Program-made: the position numbers and the translations under genes
The notes under the pieces: generated by a model
Database searches by the model: none
What the model was told of the DNA's origin: nothing
The model's input: the letters and a program-made list of their open reading frames with translations, nothing else
Shown: in pieces, positions 27,036 through 36,660 of the stretch
Layout: each line of letters starts with the position of its first letter
Position numbering within the stretch: position 1 is the stretch's first letter
From: Aristophania vespae
GTDB lineage: Bacteria > Pseudomonadota > Alphaproteobacteria > Acetobacterales > Acetobacteraceae
NCBI RefSeq assembly: GCF_009906835.1
Contig: NZ_CP047652.1
Location: 1,125,001-1,189,000 of the forward strand
Reading direction: 5' to 3'
Length of the DNA stretch: 64,000 nt

Positions 27036-28304
27036 ATGCCGACCATAATGCTCGTTACAGAAAGTGATTTTCTAGGATGGCACGCTTGGACAAAATCGTT
27101 ACTAGCGCAACATATTTCCAAAAATGAAATTAAGTGGGTTATTAAAAGTACCGATATTATTTATAAGAACAACTTTACGAGAGACCTGCCTGAAACAGAA
27201 TTTTTACTAAATATTCCTAGGAAAATTGTCTCTTTAATCATTGCGGTATTTTATTCGGGAAATGATGAGCGTTTCTCCCTTCTCTATGAGTTATTAGAAA
27301 AAATCAGGGATAAAGAACCTCTTGATGAAAAAAAAGATCCTCTTTTGCTAAGGCTCATAGATATTAGTCACAGGGCCAAAAAAGAAGCTTTACAAATTAG
27401 GCAAAAACTCCCTCATACGCGTTTTACACATCATTCTGTTATCAGAATAAATAGCCCAGTTGCTCTTTTGGACAGCCAGGCCTATGCCCTTTTTGCCCAG
27501 AGACCAGAGGCATGGTTAATAAGAACACCAGGTCGCATTATATGCTCATACCAAAAACAATTATTCTTTTCTCCAGATGCCCCTGAGTCGATTTTAAATA
27601 ATGATGAAGCTTTATTCGAGTTTGCTCAAACACACGGTATAAGAAGTGATCAGAATGATTTATGGCGTTCTCTTATTCCTTTTCGCATAAGACCTCATGC
27701 AGAATTTATAGAAAAAGCACCAAATTTGACAGTATTACAAGCTTACGCAGCTGACTGCCAATTATGTGAACTTTGCACACCTGCATCACGCACAGTATTT
27801 GGCGAAGGCAATCAGGAAGCCAGGCTTATGTTTGTCGGTGAGCAACCAGGTGACCAAGAAGACCTACAGGGCCGCCCTTTTGTTGGACCGGCTGGGCAAT
27901 TATTTGATAATGCTCTCAATGAATGTGGCTTTGATCGAGAAAAAGCCTGGGTCACAAATGCCGTAAAGCACTTTCGATTCACCCCTCGCGGTTCCAGACG
28001 TATTCATCAAAAACCAGAAGCAAAACATATTCATGCTTGTGCACCTTGGCTCAAAAGAGAGCGCGATATCATCAGACCAAAAGTAACAATTATGCTGGGT
28101 GTAACAGGAGGTTCTGCAGTTTTGGGTCGCCCAATCACTGTTTCTCGTGAACGTTCAAAAATTTTAACTTTGCTTGATGGCTCGATCGGGCTAGTGACAG
28201 TTCATCCATCTTATTTATTACGTCAACCTGACGAAGAATCCCGGTCTAGGGAATATGCTCATTTTATTGCTGACCTCAAACTTGCTTTTTCAGCATTACC
28301 CTAA
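27036..28304 (+). CDS. UdgX-type uracil-DNA binding protein with DUF4130-like N-terminus
   Basis: 422 residues in two parts. Residues 1 to about 215 resemble the DUF4130 (putative DNA metabolism) domain. Residues from about 230 form a family-4-like uracil-DNA glycosylase with motif GEQPGDQED (268-276), candidate Fe-S cysteines 241, 244, 247 and 335, and VHPSYLLR (389-396). The loop GSRRIHQ includes His324, the residue that in UdgX forms a covalent bond to the abasic sugar after uracil removal. UdgX thereby traps uracil-containing DNA instead of releasing it. AGGA precedes the ATG. Confidence 0.87.
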   Translation: MPTIMLVTESDFLGWHAWTKSLLAQHISKNEIKWVIKSTDIIYKNNFTRDLPETEFLLNIPRKIVSLIIAVFYSGNDERFSLLYELLEKIRDKEPLDEKKDPLLLRLIDISHRAKKEALQIRQKLPHTRFTHHSVIRINSPVALLDSQAYALFAQRPEAWLIRTPGRIICSYQKQLFFSPDAPESILNNDEALFEFAQTHGIRSDQNDLWRSLIPFRIRPHAEFIEKAPNLTVLQAYAADCQLCELCTPASRTVFGEGNQEARLMFVGEQPGDQEDLQGRPFVGPAGQLFDNALNECGFDREKAWVTNAVKHFRFTPRGSRRIHQKPEAKHIHACAPWLKRERDIIRPKVTIMLGVTGGSAVLGRPITVSRERSKILTLLDGSIGLVTVHPSYLLRQPDEESRSREYAHFIADLKLAFSALP

Positions 28305-28331
28305 CGCTTCACTAGCCAAGGTTAGCACCAC

Positions 28332-30593
28332 ATGGCCATAATCAACGCTGCCATAAAAAGGTTTTCTGTTCCTTTAAAACCTGTCACGAAAAAGCGGCCT
28401 TTTCTTTCTTGGATATATGCCCCTTCTCCAGAAGGTTTTATTTTTGCTTTACGAACAACGATCGCTTCTTGCATCGCTATTGGTATCGCTCTTTGGATGG
28501 AGCTTGATAGCCCTGCCTGGGCAGGCATGACTGTATGGGCTGTCGCACAATTAAACCGTGGAGAAAGCCTATCGAAAGCCCGGTGGCGTATTATAGGCAC
28601 CCTCATAGGAGCCTTGGCAGCGTTTGTCTTTATGGGACTGATGCCTCAATCTCCCTGGCTCTTTTATCCTGTTATAGCAAGCTGGGTTGGCGTCTGTAGC
28701 GGCTTTGCTACTTTTTGCAGCAATTTTCGGTCTTACGCTTTCGTTTTGGCAGGATATACATGTGCCATTATCTGCATGGCTGCTGTGCCAGACGGTAACG
28801 ACCTCTTCATGTTTGCTGTTTCGAGAGCAAGTTATATTATTCTTGGCGTTGTCTGTGAAACTGTTATAGCCACGATTTTTTCAACTGACCAAGAGCAGCA
28901 CGCTCACCTTAAAATGAGACAAAAGCTGGAATCAGCTCTGATTCTTGTGTCTCAAACACTGGTATATGTGCTTGGCCAGGATCGTATTGCTTTAACCTCT
29001 GCCCGTAAACAATTTGGCACTATTTTACGAATCAACGATGAAATTGAATTTTCTGAAATAGAAATGGGAGCATATGGTCACGAAGGTGACCATGCTCGTG
29101 CAGCCCTTGCTTCGGTTTCAGCACTTTTATCACGTGGTTTTGGAATGGCCACACGCCTCCAGCTTTTGACTGACGAGCATCCTGATTTTGAGGTCATGAC
29201 GCAGGAAGTCCTGAACTTTCTGAGTAAATTTCCCAAACGGCTTGTTAAAGAATCAGAACTAGCCCTCCTTCTTGAAGAACTGCAACATTTGCGTGATACC
29301 TGCCGCCAATATGCGTCTCCCATGCGGCTTTGTGTAGAAAATCCTTACCAGGGACAGTCTGTTCTTACCTTAGCTGAAGCTGAACTTCTATCGTCAGAAG
29401 ACGGTGTTGAAGTAACCACTCCAGAACTTGATGAACGTGTACTTTTTGTGTCTTTAGGTGAGTTATTAGGAGATTTTGAGCAGGCAATTACGCAGTACCA
29501 TGCCAGCATGCATCCAATTTATGGTGACCATTTTCGGTTTAACCGCCATCCCTCTTATGACACTAAAATTGCTTGGCATAACGGTATTAGAGGCGCATTG
29601 GCCATTATCATTACCGCTCTTATTTATGAAGTGACAGCCTGGCCATCAGGCACAACCTTTATCAGCCTGACATCGCTCATATGTGGTTTATATGCCACGC
29701 AGGAAAACCCCGTTCTTGGCACAACAAATTTTCTGAAAGGGACAATCGTAGCGTGGATTGTAGCCTGGTTTTTAGGTTTTGTTTTTATGCCTATGGTCAA
29801 GACCTATGAACCACTTGTCATTATTTTGGGCACCGCCATGTTTTTGGGAGGGCTTGCAAAAGCGAACCCATCAACACGTCGCGCGGCGGCAGCTTATTGC
29901 CTGTTAATGCCCCTTATGTTGGGCCTGCATAACCACCATGTAATGGATGAAGTGACCTATCATAACACCAATCTGGCTATAGTTTTAGCCGCAGTTGTCA
30001 GTGTTGGTGTTTTTCGCAGTATTTTACCATTTGATCGCGACGATGAACGCTTTAGGATGCGTAAGACGATGCTAAAAGAATTACGCTCTTTGGCTAATCC
30101 AAATATTGCACCACAAATTGGCACGTGGATCAGCCATAGTACCGATCGATTCTCTCGCCTTATTAATCATTCAGAGCCGTCCGGTTCTCCGCTGACCGAG
30201 GCCACAATTCAGGGAACTCTGGCGACTCTTACGCTCGGACTTAACATTATCCGCTTGCGGGCTCTGATGGACCGTGAATATTTGCCTGAAAGTGGAAGGC
30301 GCCCTATTAGTCTAGTATTACACTATATTGAGCGTTCAACACGTAATCATGCTCGTGCAGCCCGCATAGCCCGGGCTGCTGTGAGGCGGTTAAGAGAACT
30401 TGATACATCAGAGCATGACATCATTACACGGCTGGAGCTTACCAGGGCTCTAACTTATCTCGTCGTTATAGCCCATTCACTCAAAACAAATAGCAACTTC
30501 CTTGACGAGAGCAGGCCCTTTACAGGTGAAGGCCCACGCCCCTCAGTCCACCGCCATTCATTCTTTTTCAAAAAGAATTCTCAGATCGTCTAA
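28332..30593 (+). CDS. FUSC family membrane protein (aromatic compound exporter-like)
   Basis: A 753-residue protein with two repeated membrane blocks, about 33-180 and 415-560, separated and followed by soluble helical regions. That is the FUSC/AaeB layout. The first block has LRTTIASCIAIGIALWM and KARWRIIGTLIGA. The second has GALAIIITALIYEVTAWPSG. AaeB-like proteins export aromatic acids, often with a membrane-fusion partner, but none is encoded here. AAGG lies about 10 nt before the ATG. Its 3' end overlaps the convergent NYN gene by 36 bp. Confidence 0.83.
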   Translation: MAIINAAIKRFSVPLKPVTKKRPFLSWIYAPSPEGFIFALRTTIASCIAIGIALWMELDSPAWAGMTVWAVAQLNRGESLSKARWRIIGTLIGALAAFVFMGLMPQSPWLFYPVIASWVGVCSGFATFCSNFRSYAFVLAGYTCAIICMAAVPDGNDLFMFAVSRASYIILGVVCETVIATIFSTDQEQHAHLKMRQKLESALILVSQTLVYVLGQDRIALTSARKQFGTILRINDEIEFSEIEMGAYGHEGDHARAALASVSALLSRGFGMATRLQLLTDEHPDFEVMTQEVLNFLSKFPKRLVKESELALLLEELQHLRDTCRQYASPMRLCVENPYQGQSVLTLAEAELLSSEDGVEVTTPELDERVLFVSLGELLGDFEQAITQYHASMHPIYGDHFRFNRHPSYDTKIAWHNGIRGALAIIITALIYEVTAWPSGTTFISLTSLICGLYATQENPVLGTTNFLKGTIVAWIVAWFLGFVFMPMVKTYEPLVIILGTAMFLGGLAKANPSTRRAAAAYCLLMPLMLGLHNHHVMDEVTYHNTNLAIVLAAVVSVGVFRSILPFDRDDERFRMRKTMLKELRSLANPNIAPQIGTWISHSTDRFSRLINHSEPSGSPLTEATIQGTLATLTLGLNIIRLRALMDREYLPESGRRPISLVLHYIERSTRNHARAARIARAAVRRLRELDTSEHDIITRLELTRALTYLVVIAHSLKTNSNFLDESRPFTGEGPRPSVHRHSFFFKKNSQIV

Positions 30594-31220
30594 GTCAAGA
30601 AAATTATCGGCTTGGCGTCTTACTTCATCAGCTACGACAGGTGGATAAGTACGTGCTGTAGAAATAACACTGACTTCTTTACCATTTTTCTGCAACTGCT
30701 CAATAAGCATACGGAAGTCACCATCACCTGATACTAAAACAATGTGATCAGCGTGACGGCAATATTCGAGAGCATAAATTGTAAGTTCCACATCAACATT
30801 ACCTTTTATACGTCTAAAAGGTTCTGCTGCTAGGCGACTACCTGCATCAGTAAAGACCTCCGGCTCTTCAATAACTTCCAGAGCATCAGGCGCATCAATA
30901 TTAAAATGTCCTTTAGTTTCCTTACGAATAACGCGATAACCATTATATTCTAAAAATGAAATAAAACCGCCACGTTTATAGTCATTAGGAATATAAGATA
31001 TGAAACAATATACGCCTTTTAAATTACCGACCTCTTGAAAGTCATGCAAAAACTTCTCGTAATCAAATCTAAATCGAAGTTTTTTTAAAGCAAACTCAAG
31101 ATTAGCATGGTCTATTAAAATAGTAACGCGCCCTTTACTAAATAAACGCGATAGCTCATTTCTTAAAAAAACTCGCTGCTTTTCAATTTGTTCATCAGAA
31201 ATATCAAAATCAGGATGCAT
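30558..31220 (-). CDS. NYN domain (LabA/DUF88) putative ribonuclease
   Basis: 220 residues with the PIN-like NYN fold: VTILIDHANLEFAL near residue 32, KGNVDVELTIYALEY, and VLVSGDGDFRMLIEQLQ, together supplying the acidic metal-binding residues. NYN proteins are mostly RNA-processing nucleases or RNA-binding proteins. AAAGGATAG lies 6 nt before the ATG. The gene ends inside the FUSC gene on the opposite strand (36 bp overlap). Confidence 0.87.
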   Translation of the reverse strand: MHPDFDISDEQIEKQRVFLRNELSRLFSKGRVTILIDHANLEFALKKLRFRFDYEKFLHDFQEVGNLKGVYCFISYIPNDYKRGGFISFLEYNGYRVIRKETKGHFNIDAPDALEVIEEPEVFTDAGSRLAAEPFRRIKGNVDVELTIYALEYCRHADHIVLVSGDGDFRMLIEQLQKNGKEVSVISTARTYPPVVADEVRRQADNFLDLDDLRILFEKE

Positions 31221-31375
31221 AATTCTATCCTTTTAATGGTACACGAATCAATTACTACCTATAAAATCTACGCAAAATAGACAGTATCGGCTCGAGGCCA
31301 CTTAAATCTAAGCTATTTAAAGTTAAATAATGAACTACAGTCACACAAAATAAGTAGGGAGCCTTACTCTTCATT

Positions 31376-31465
<90 letters not shown>

Positions 31466-31695
31466 GGGGAAATGCAGCTCGCGCTATCCTGGCAAGCTGA
31501 GTCGCTTATTTGGCTTATGACGATCTTTCATCGTGAATGCAAGAGCTATATGCACATTTTAGTGAACTAAAATGATTAAAATAACTTAACAAACATCCTT
31601 ATCTTTTTCTGTTTGTCCTAATTCGTCAAATTATGACCCAGGAATTATCTAAAAATTCGTCCTGGTAACCTATTTAGGAATCCGTAAGATTTATC

Positions 31696-31746
31696 TTGAC
31701 GTTAAGGCCTTAAACTAGTAATTCAAACCCTGCTTTAAGGCCTTAT
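31696..31746 (+). promoter_or_regulatory. rplU upstream region with twin TTAAGGCCTTA palindromes
   Basis: TTGACG at 31696 could be a -35 box but has no clean -10 partner at 17 bp. TTAAGGCCTTAA (31702-31713) and a second TTAAGGCCTTA (about 31736-31746) are repeated palindromes. The rest of the 390-bp gap between tRNA-Ser and rplU shows no gene. These may be leader or operator elements of the L21-L27-Obg operon. Confidence 0.35.
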
Positions 31747-31857
31747 GAGACTACCAAGCTAGCTTATCGGGTAATAAAGCCAATGAAAAAAAGCGAGTAG
31801 AATTCATATTTTCCTAAAATATGATCTTTCAGACTTCGGTAATAGGAAGAATTTTGC

Positions 31858-32172
31858 ATGTTTGCAGTCATCCGCACAGGCGGGAAACAATATCGCGTTG
31901 CTAAAGACGCTGTTCTCAAAGTCGAAAAACTCGACGCTGAAGCTGGCAGCACAGTTACATTTTCTGACGTTCTTATGGTTGGTTCAGAGGGTAATCTTCA
32001 AGTTGGTGCCCCAACAGTTGCAGGCGCAACTGTTACAGCCGAAGTGATTGCTCAAGATCGTTTAGCGAAAGTAATCATTTTCAAAAAGCGTCGTCGTCAA
32101 AATAGTCGTCGTAAAAATGGTCATCGTCAACACGTGACCGTGCTACGCGTCACGGCAATTAACGCCGCCTAA
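31858..32172 (+). CDS. rplU: 50S ribosomal protein L21
   Basis: A 104-residue protein starting [25 protein letters not shown], with [17 protein letters not shown] near the end, the L21 signature. The ribosome site AGGAAG precedes the ATG. It leads the universally conserved rplU-rpmA-obgE order, with rpmA 29 bp downstream. Confidence 0.97.
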   Translation: MFAVIRTGGKQYRVAKDAVLKVEKLDAEAGSTVTFSDVLMVGSEGNLQVGAPTVAGATVTAEVIAQDRLAKVIIFKKRRRQNSRRKNGHRQHVTVLRVTAINAA

Positions 32173-32201
32173 GCGGCCTTTGTTGAAGGAGAGATCACAA
32201 A

Positions 32202-32468
32202 ATGGCACAAAAAAAGGCAGGCGGTTCTAGTCGTAACGGACGTGATAGCGCCGGACGTCGTTTAGGCGTGAAAAAATTTGGTGGCGAACACGTTATTGCT
32301 GGCAATATCATTGTTCGCCAACGTGGCACGAAAGTGCATGCGGGTGAAAATGTCGGTATTGGTCGTGACCATACACTTTTTGCTTTAACTGAAGGCCGCG
32401 TTAAATTCCAACGCCGCGCTCAGGGTAAAGTACATGTTTCTGTAGCTTTGGCAGAAGCTGCTGAATAA
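32202..32468 (+). CDS. rpmA: 50S ribosomal protein L27
   Basis: An 88-residue protein: [22 protein letters not shown], then [26 protein letters not shown]. The flexible N-terminus reaches the peptidyl transferase centre. The ribosome site GAAGGAGAGA is strong. A stem-loop with a T-run follows, between rpmA and obgE. Confidence 0.97.
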   Translation: MAQKKAGGSSRNGRDSAGRRLGVKKFGGEHVIAGNIIVRQRGTKVHAGENVGIGRDHTLFALTEGRVKFQRRAQGKVHVSVALAEAAE

Positions 32469-32494
32469 ATAGACTTTTGCGTTTTATTAGCGTT

Positions 32495-32533
32495 AAAAGG
32501 GGGCTGACTTCTTTTTAGAGGTAGCCCCCTTTT
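32495..32533 (+). terminator. Terminator-like stem-loop between rpmA and obgE
   Basis: AAAAGGGGGCT pairs with AGCCCCCTTTT over 11 bp with a 17-nt loop, and the descending arm ends in T4. It probably reduces read-through so that the ribosomal protein genes are expressed above obgE. Confidence 0.8.
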
Positions 32534-32573
32534 CTCTTGCCCTTTTTTACACTTTTAAGTAGCGAAATTAGCT

Positions 32574-33575
32574 ATGAAATTTCTTGATCAGGCCAAAATT
32601 TATATTCGCTCTGGCGACGGAGGGGATGGCGTCATCGCCTTTAGACGTGAAAAATACATTGAATTTGGCGGCCCCGATGGCGGTGATGGCGGTAGAGGCG
32701 GTCACATCTATTTTCGCGCTGTTCCAAGCCTGAATACCCTCATAGATTTTCGCTATACTCAGCATTTTCGCGCTCGTAAGGGAGGCAATGGTGCAGGTTC
32801 AAACCGAACGGGCGCTGCTGCAGAAGATATTATTATTAATGTCCCTATAGGCACACAGATTCTCGATGAAGATAGAGAAACGCAAATAGCTGACCTTGAT
32901 GAAGAAGGTAAAATAATTCTTCTTTGTCGTGGTGGTGACGGAGGGCATGGCAATAGCCATTACAAAAGCAGCACAAATAGAGCTCCTCGCCGCGCTGATA
33001 AAGGCTATACAGGAGAAGAACGCTGGGTCTGGCTACGTCTAAAGCTCATTGCCGATGTTGGGCTTGTTGGCCTCCCTAATGCAGGAAAATCCACTTTTCT
33101 TTCTGTCGTATCCCGGGCTCGCCCCAAAATTGCAGATTACCCCTTCACAACCCTTCACCCACAATTAGGTGTTGTCCGTCTCAATAATGTTGAAGAGTTT
33201 GTTATTGCAGATATCCCTGGCCTTATTGAAGGTGCCAGCGAAGGACAAGGATTAGGAGACCGTTTTTTAGGTCACGTTGAAAGATGCGCCGTTTTATTAC
33301 ATCTCGTTGATGGAACGCAGGAAGACCCTGCTGCAAACTGGGAACTCATACGCCGTGAATTACAAGCTTATGACCCTAATCTTGCAGCTAAAAAAGAAAT
33401 CTTAGTTCTTAATAAATGCGACGCCCTCACCGAAGAAGAAATCGAAATTAAACGGAAAAATCTATCTGAACTATCAGGCCAAGAAGTTCACCTTCTTTCT
33501 TCTGTTAGTCGTGATGGATTAGATGAGCTGCTTCGCCTTTTGCAAAATGAGGTGAATGAAGGCAAAAAGTCCTAA
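32574..33575 (+). CDS. obgE: Obg family GTPase (ribosome assembly)
   Basis: 333 residues. The N-terminal glycine-rich Obg fold ([17 protein letters not shown] to about 155) is followed by a GTPase domain with [25 protein letters not shown] and NKCD. ObgE acts in 50S assembly, stringent response and chromosome partition. The C-terminus is short, as in alphaproteobacteria. A clear terminator follows. Confidence 0.95.
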   Translation: MKFLDQAKIYIRSGDGGDGVIAFRREKYIEFGGPDGGDGGRGGHIYFRAVPSLNTLIDFRYTQHFRARKGGNGAGSNRTGAAAEDIIINVPIGTQILDEDRETQIADLDEEGKIILLCRGGDGGHGNSHYKSSTNRAPRRADKGYTGEERWVWLRLKLIADVGLVGLPNAGKSTFLSVVSRARPKIADYPFTTLHPQLGVVRLNNVEEFVIADIPGLIEGASEGQGLGDRFLGHVERCAVLLHLVDGTQEDPAANWELIRRELQAYDPNLAAKKEILVLNKCDALTEEEIEIKRKNLSELSGQEVHLLSSVSRDGLDELLRLLQNEVNEGKKS

Positions 33576-33582
33576 CCATCAT

Positions 33583-33618
33583 AAATTTCCCGCCTCATAG
33601 TAATGAAGCGGGAAATTT
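33583..33618. terminator. Stem-loop between obgE and lutC
   Basis: AAATTTCCCGC and GCGGGAAATTT pair over 11 bp with a 14-nt loop, 8 bp after the obgE stop and on the far side of the convergent lutC end. A/T flanks on both arms allow termination in either direction. Confidence 0.82.
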
Positions 33619-33711
33619 AATTCTTTTGGCCTCAAAATTTTAGACCAAAATTACTTATTTCAGCTCTACCTATATTTACGAAGCCTGAATTTTTGAATTG
33701 GCTTTTCCAGC

Positions 33712-34317
33712 TTAGTCAGTCCAAATAACCGTTAGACTTCTTACCCCCTGGGCCCCTCTAATCAAAACACCTTGAATATCTGCTGTCGCAGAAGGGCCGC
33801 TCATCAAAACACCATAAGCAGCGCTTTTAAACTCTTCCCGCTCCTGGTAAGCTGTATGCATATTGGCTGTTAAGTCACTTTTGGACAATAAAACAATGAG
33901 ATGTTGTGCTAAATGCACATCTGCCAAATGATCGCTAAGCTCCTTTTCACTTAAGAAAATAGCGCCCATTTCAGCAATACCAAAAGGTGAACGCACAACC
34001 ATTACATCAACAAGATTGGCTTCTTTTAAGCTACGAAGATCCGTAATTTTAAAAGACGCCTTAAACTCATCTGTTGCTGAGCATATTTTGACGTCTGGAA
34101 ATTTACGACGAACTGCCTCTTCTAAGCTCTCCCCCTCTTCACGCGGCCATAAACTTCCACCCATGCGCAAAAGATTATCTTCAAAACGTTTTGGCGATGC
34201 ATCGAGATCACCAAGAGTAACCACATCAGGTAAAGGAAATTGCTCTGGCTGGGGTATTTTTTTCTCCCGTAACTTGGCTAAAATAACATCACGGGCATTT
34301 TGATGAATTGTCGTCAT
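33712..34317 (-). CDS. lutC: Lactate utilisation protein LutC (LUD domain)
   Basis: 201 residues of the LUD family: FKASFKITDLRSLKEANLVDVMVVRSPFGIAEMGAIFL is split over the core, with VLMSGPSATADIQGVLIRGAQGVRSLTV at the end. LutC is the third part of the LutABC L-lactate oxidase that feeds electrons from lactate to the respiratory chain and gives pyruvate. Its ATG overlaps the lutB stop by 4 bp. Confidence 0.9.
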   Translation of the reverse strand: MTTIHQNARDVILAKLREKKIPQPEQFPLPDVVTLGDLDASPKRFEDNLLRMGGSLWPREEGESLEEAVRRKFPDVKICSATDEFKASFKITDLRSLKEANLVDVMVVRSPFGIAEMGAIFLSEKELSDHLADVHLAQHLIVLLSKSDLTANMHTAYQEREEFKSAAYGVLMSGPSATADIQGVLIRGAQGVRSLTVIWTD

Positions 34318-35732
34318 TGAACCTGCCCTCCTTTTTCAGACTGTTTTTGGGCAGATTTTAGCCTGTTTTGGCGATACCAACTATTGAATGTCTGCTTTAC
34401 AGGGTGAGGTAATTCCCTATGTTTTCCCCACGGATTAAGATAATTATATAATATAAAACGTGGCATAGTACTTAAAGCTACATTCGTCCCTTTAATAGCA
34501 GCCCGGTAAAGACGTGGACTTGCAAGTAATCTTCCAGCCATTTTCATGATTTCTTTTTTTACAAAAGGAATTTCATGTTCTTCTACTAAAACGCGGCGCC
34601 ATTTAAATATTTGCTCATGTATATTAATTTTAACAGGGCAAACATTTGTACAACTGCCATTTAGTGTTGAGGCAAATGGAAGAGTGCTATATTTTGTTTT
34701 ATTAAAAGTTGGGTCAATAATCGCCCCAATAGGTCCCGAATAGACAGCTCCGTAAGATTGTCCACCGGAACGACGATATACGGGACATGTATTCATGCAT
34801 GCACCACAGCGAATACATTTGAGAGATGACCAGAAATCATCCATTGCCAGCCGGTCAGAACGCCCATTATCAACTAAAATAATGTGCATTTCGCCGTTCT
34901 TTTTAGGCTTTCGAAAATGGGTCGTATATTGTGTGATAGGAGAGCCCAGGGCACTACGCGATAATAAGCGAATAAAGACACCAAGGTCAGACATACGTGG
35001 TACGATACGCTCAATACCTAAAGTTGCAATATGAAGCCCTGTAACATTTGCGCTAAGATCAGCATTACCTTCATTTGTGCAAACAACAAAGCTACCAGTT
35101 TCTGCAACCAGGAAATTACCACCCGTCATACCTGCATCAGCATTTAAAATAATTGGACGCGCGGCCTGTCTTTGTGCCTCGGTTAGACTGTGAGGGTCAT
35201 TATCATTGGGATCTGTATTATAGTGTTTGGCAAAAAGAGCAGCGACGTCACCAGTTAATTTTTGCACAGCAGGTAAAACAACATGGCTTGGTAGCTGATT
35301 ATCGAGCTGCTGAATGCGCTCTCCCAAATCAGTTTCTGTGACTGTAATACCCTGTGGTTCCAAATATTCACGCATTTCACATTCATCAGTAATCATTGAT
35401 TTGCTTTTAATCAGTGATTTGGCATGATGAGACTGTAATATTTCATTCACCAGACGATTATGTTCTTCTCCATCGCGTGCCCAATGAACATAAATTCCAT
35501 TGGCTTTGGCATTTTTCTCAAACTGTTCAAGATATTCAGGCAAATTAGCCAGTGTGTGTTCTTTTATCTCTGAAGCTTTTTGACGCAATTCCTGCCATTC
35601 TGGCAAAATATGCATTTCTTGATCGCGTTTTTGTCTTACGTCCCAAAGACGTTCATCATGAAAGTGATAATGTGCTTTTTCTTCTAAAAATTTAGCACCT
35701 TCATGAGCATGGGCAACAGGCTTTACACTCAT
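34314..35732 (-). CDS. lutB: Lactate utilisation iron-sulfur protein LutB
   Basis: 472 residues. The LUD domain (about 60-290) is followed by two ferredoxin-type [4Fe-4S] motifs: CIRCGACMNTCPVYR and CTNVCPVKI. A helical region with LLASPRLYRAA follows. LutB carries electrons inside the LutABC lactate oxidase. The start overlaps the lutA stop by 4 bp, and the end overlaps lutC, a tightly coupled operon. Confidence 0.93.
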   Translation of the reverse strand: MSVKPVAHAHEGAKFLEEKAHYHFHDERLWDVRQKRDQEMHILPEWQELRQKASEIKEHTLANLPEYLEQFEKNAKANGIYVHWARDGEEHNRLVNEILQSHHAKSLIKSKSMITDECEMREYLEPQGITVTETDLGERIQQLDNQLPSHVVLPAVQKLTGDVAALFAKHYNTDPNDNDPHSLTEAQRQAARPIILNADAGMTGGNFLVAETGSFVVCTNEGNADLSANVTGLHIATLGIERIVPRMSDLGVFIRLLSRSALGSPITQYTTHFRKPKKNGEMHIILVDNGRSDRLAMDDFWSSLKCIRCGACMNTCPVYRRSGGQSYGAVYSGPIGAIIDPTFNKTKYSTLPFASTLNGSCTNVCPVKINIHEQIFKWRRVLVEEHEIPFVKKEIMKMAGRLLASPRLYRAAIKGTNVALSTMPRFILYNYLNPWGKHRELPHPVKQTFNSWYRQNRLKSAQKQSEKGGQVQ

Positions 35733-36472
35733 GACCTTGCTCCATTCAATATTTCAGCAATATGAATAAATTTTATATTTACATTATTTCGTTCAGCACA
35801 ACCTTGTTGATGCATCATGCATGACGTATCAGCTGAAACAATATAATCTGCTCCAGCATCATGATGGTCCCTGACTTTATCAAGCCCCATCTGAGCAGAA
35901 ATAGCCTCTTCCGTAACCGAATAAGTACCGCCAAAACCACAACATTCATCGGGCCTTTGAGGTTGAGCAAAGCTTATACCCTTAACAGCAGATAAAAGCG
36001 TTTTGGGTTTTGAAAAAAAGGGTTCGCCTAACTCGGACATACTTGCCGTGCGCAATGATCTTAAAGTCGCACAGCTATTATGGATGCCAACTTTATGAGG
36101 GAATTCTGCCCAGGGAAACTCGCGCACTTTCAAAATGTCATGGATAAATTCAACAAGTTCATATGTATTTTGGCGCACATGTTTCACTTCTGAAGTTTGT
36201 TCAATCGCGTCAAAATTATCACGAATATGATGCACACAACTCCCCGTAGGGCCAACAATAACGTCACAATCAGAAAAGTTTTTTATAAATAGTTCTTCTG
36301 TATCATGTGCATCTTTATTGCAGCCAGAATTTGACATTGGCTGTCCGCAACACGTTTGATCTAAAGGATAATAAACATCTTGACCTAGTTTTTCTAACAG
36401 TTCCAATGTTGCTATAGCTGCATTTGGAAAAAATGCATCCATATAGCACGGGATAAATAATCCAACTTTCAT
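35729..36472 (-). CDS. lutA: Lactate utilisation protein LutA (CCG domain)
   Basis: 247 residues with two cysteine-rich CCG domains: PLDQTCCGQPMSNSGC and RPDECCGFGGTYSV, as in the heterodisulfide-reductase-related GlcF/LutA family. It begins KVGLFIPCYMDAFFPNAA. First gene of lutABC, which oxidises L-lactate to pyruvate. The upstream 190 bp are AT-rich and hold a 17-bp perfect stem-loop, but no regulator gene is adjacent. Confidence 0.93.
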   Translation of the reverse strand: MKVGLFIPCYMDAFFPNAAIATLELLEKLGQDVYYPLDQTCCGQPMSNSGCNKDAHDTEELFIKNFSDCDVIVGPTGSCVHHIRDNFDAIEQTSEVKHVRQNTYELVEFIHDILKVREFPWAEFPHKVGIHNSCATLRSLRTASMSELGEPFFSKPKTLLSAVKGISFAQPQRPDECCGFGGTYSVTEEAISAQMGLDKVRDHHDAGADYIVSADTSCMMHQQGCAERNNVNIKFIHIAEILNGARS

Positions 36473-36602
36473 TTAATCTTGCTCCAGTGGGATAATTTTA
36501 CCATATTACTTAGAAATACTAATAAATTTGGTACAAAATCCCTCTTAAATATTGACATAATCAATATTTATTATAGTTTTCAATTTTTTATTTATTTTAC
36601 AC

Positions 36603-36645
36603 CTCCTATATTAGATGATACTATTACAATCATCTAATATAGGAG
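36603..36645. repeat. 17-bp perfect stem-loop between alsS end and lutA start
   Basis: CTCCTATATTAGATGAT (36603-36619) and its exact complement (36629-36645) enclose a 9-nt loop. It lies 16 bp past the alsS stop and about 130 bp before lutA. A T-rich stretch follows only on the plus strand. It may be an alsS terminator or an operator for lutABC. Confidence 0.75.
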
Positions 36646-36660
36646 AATTTTTATTTAAAG

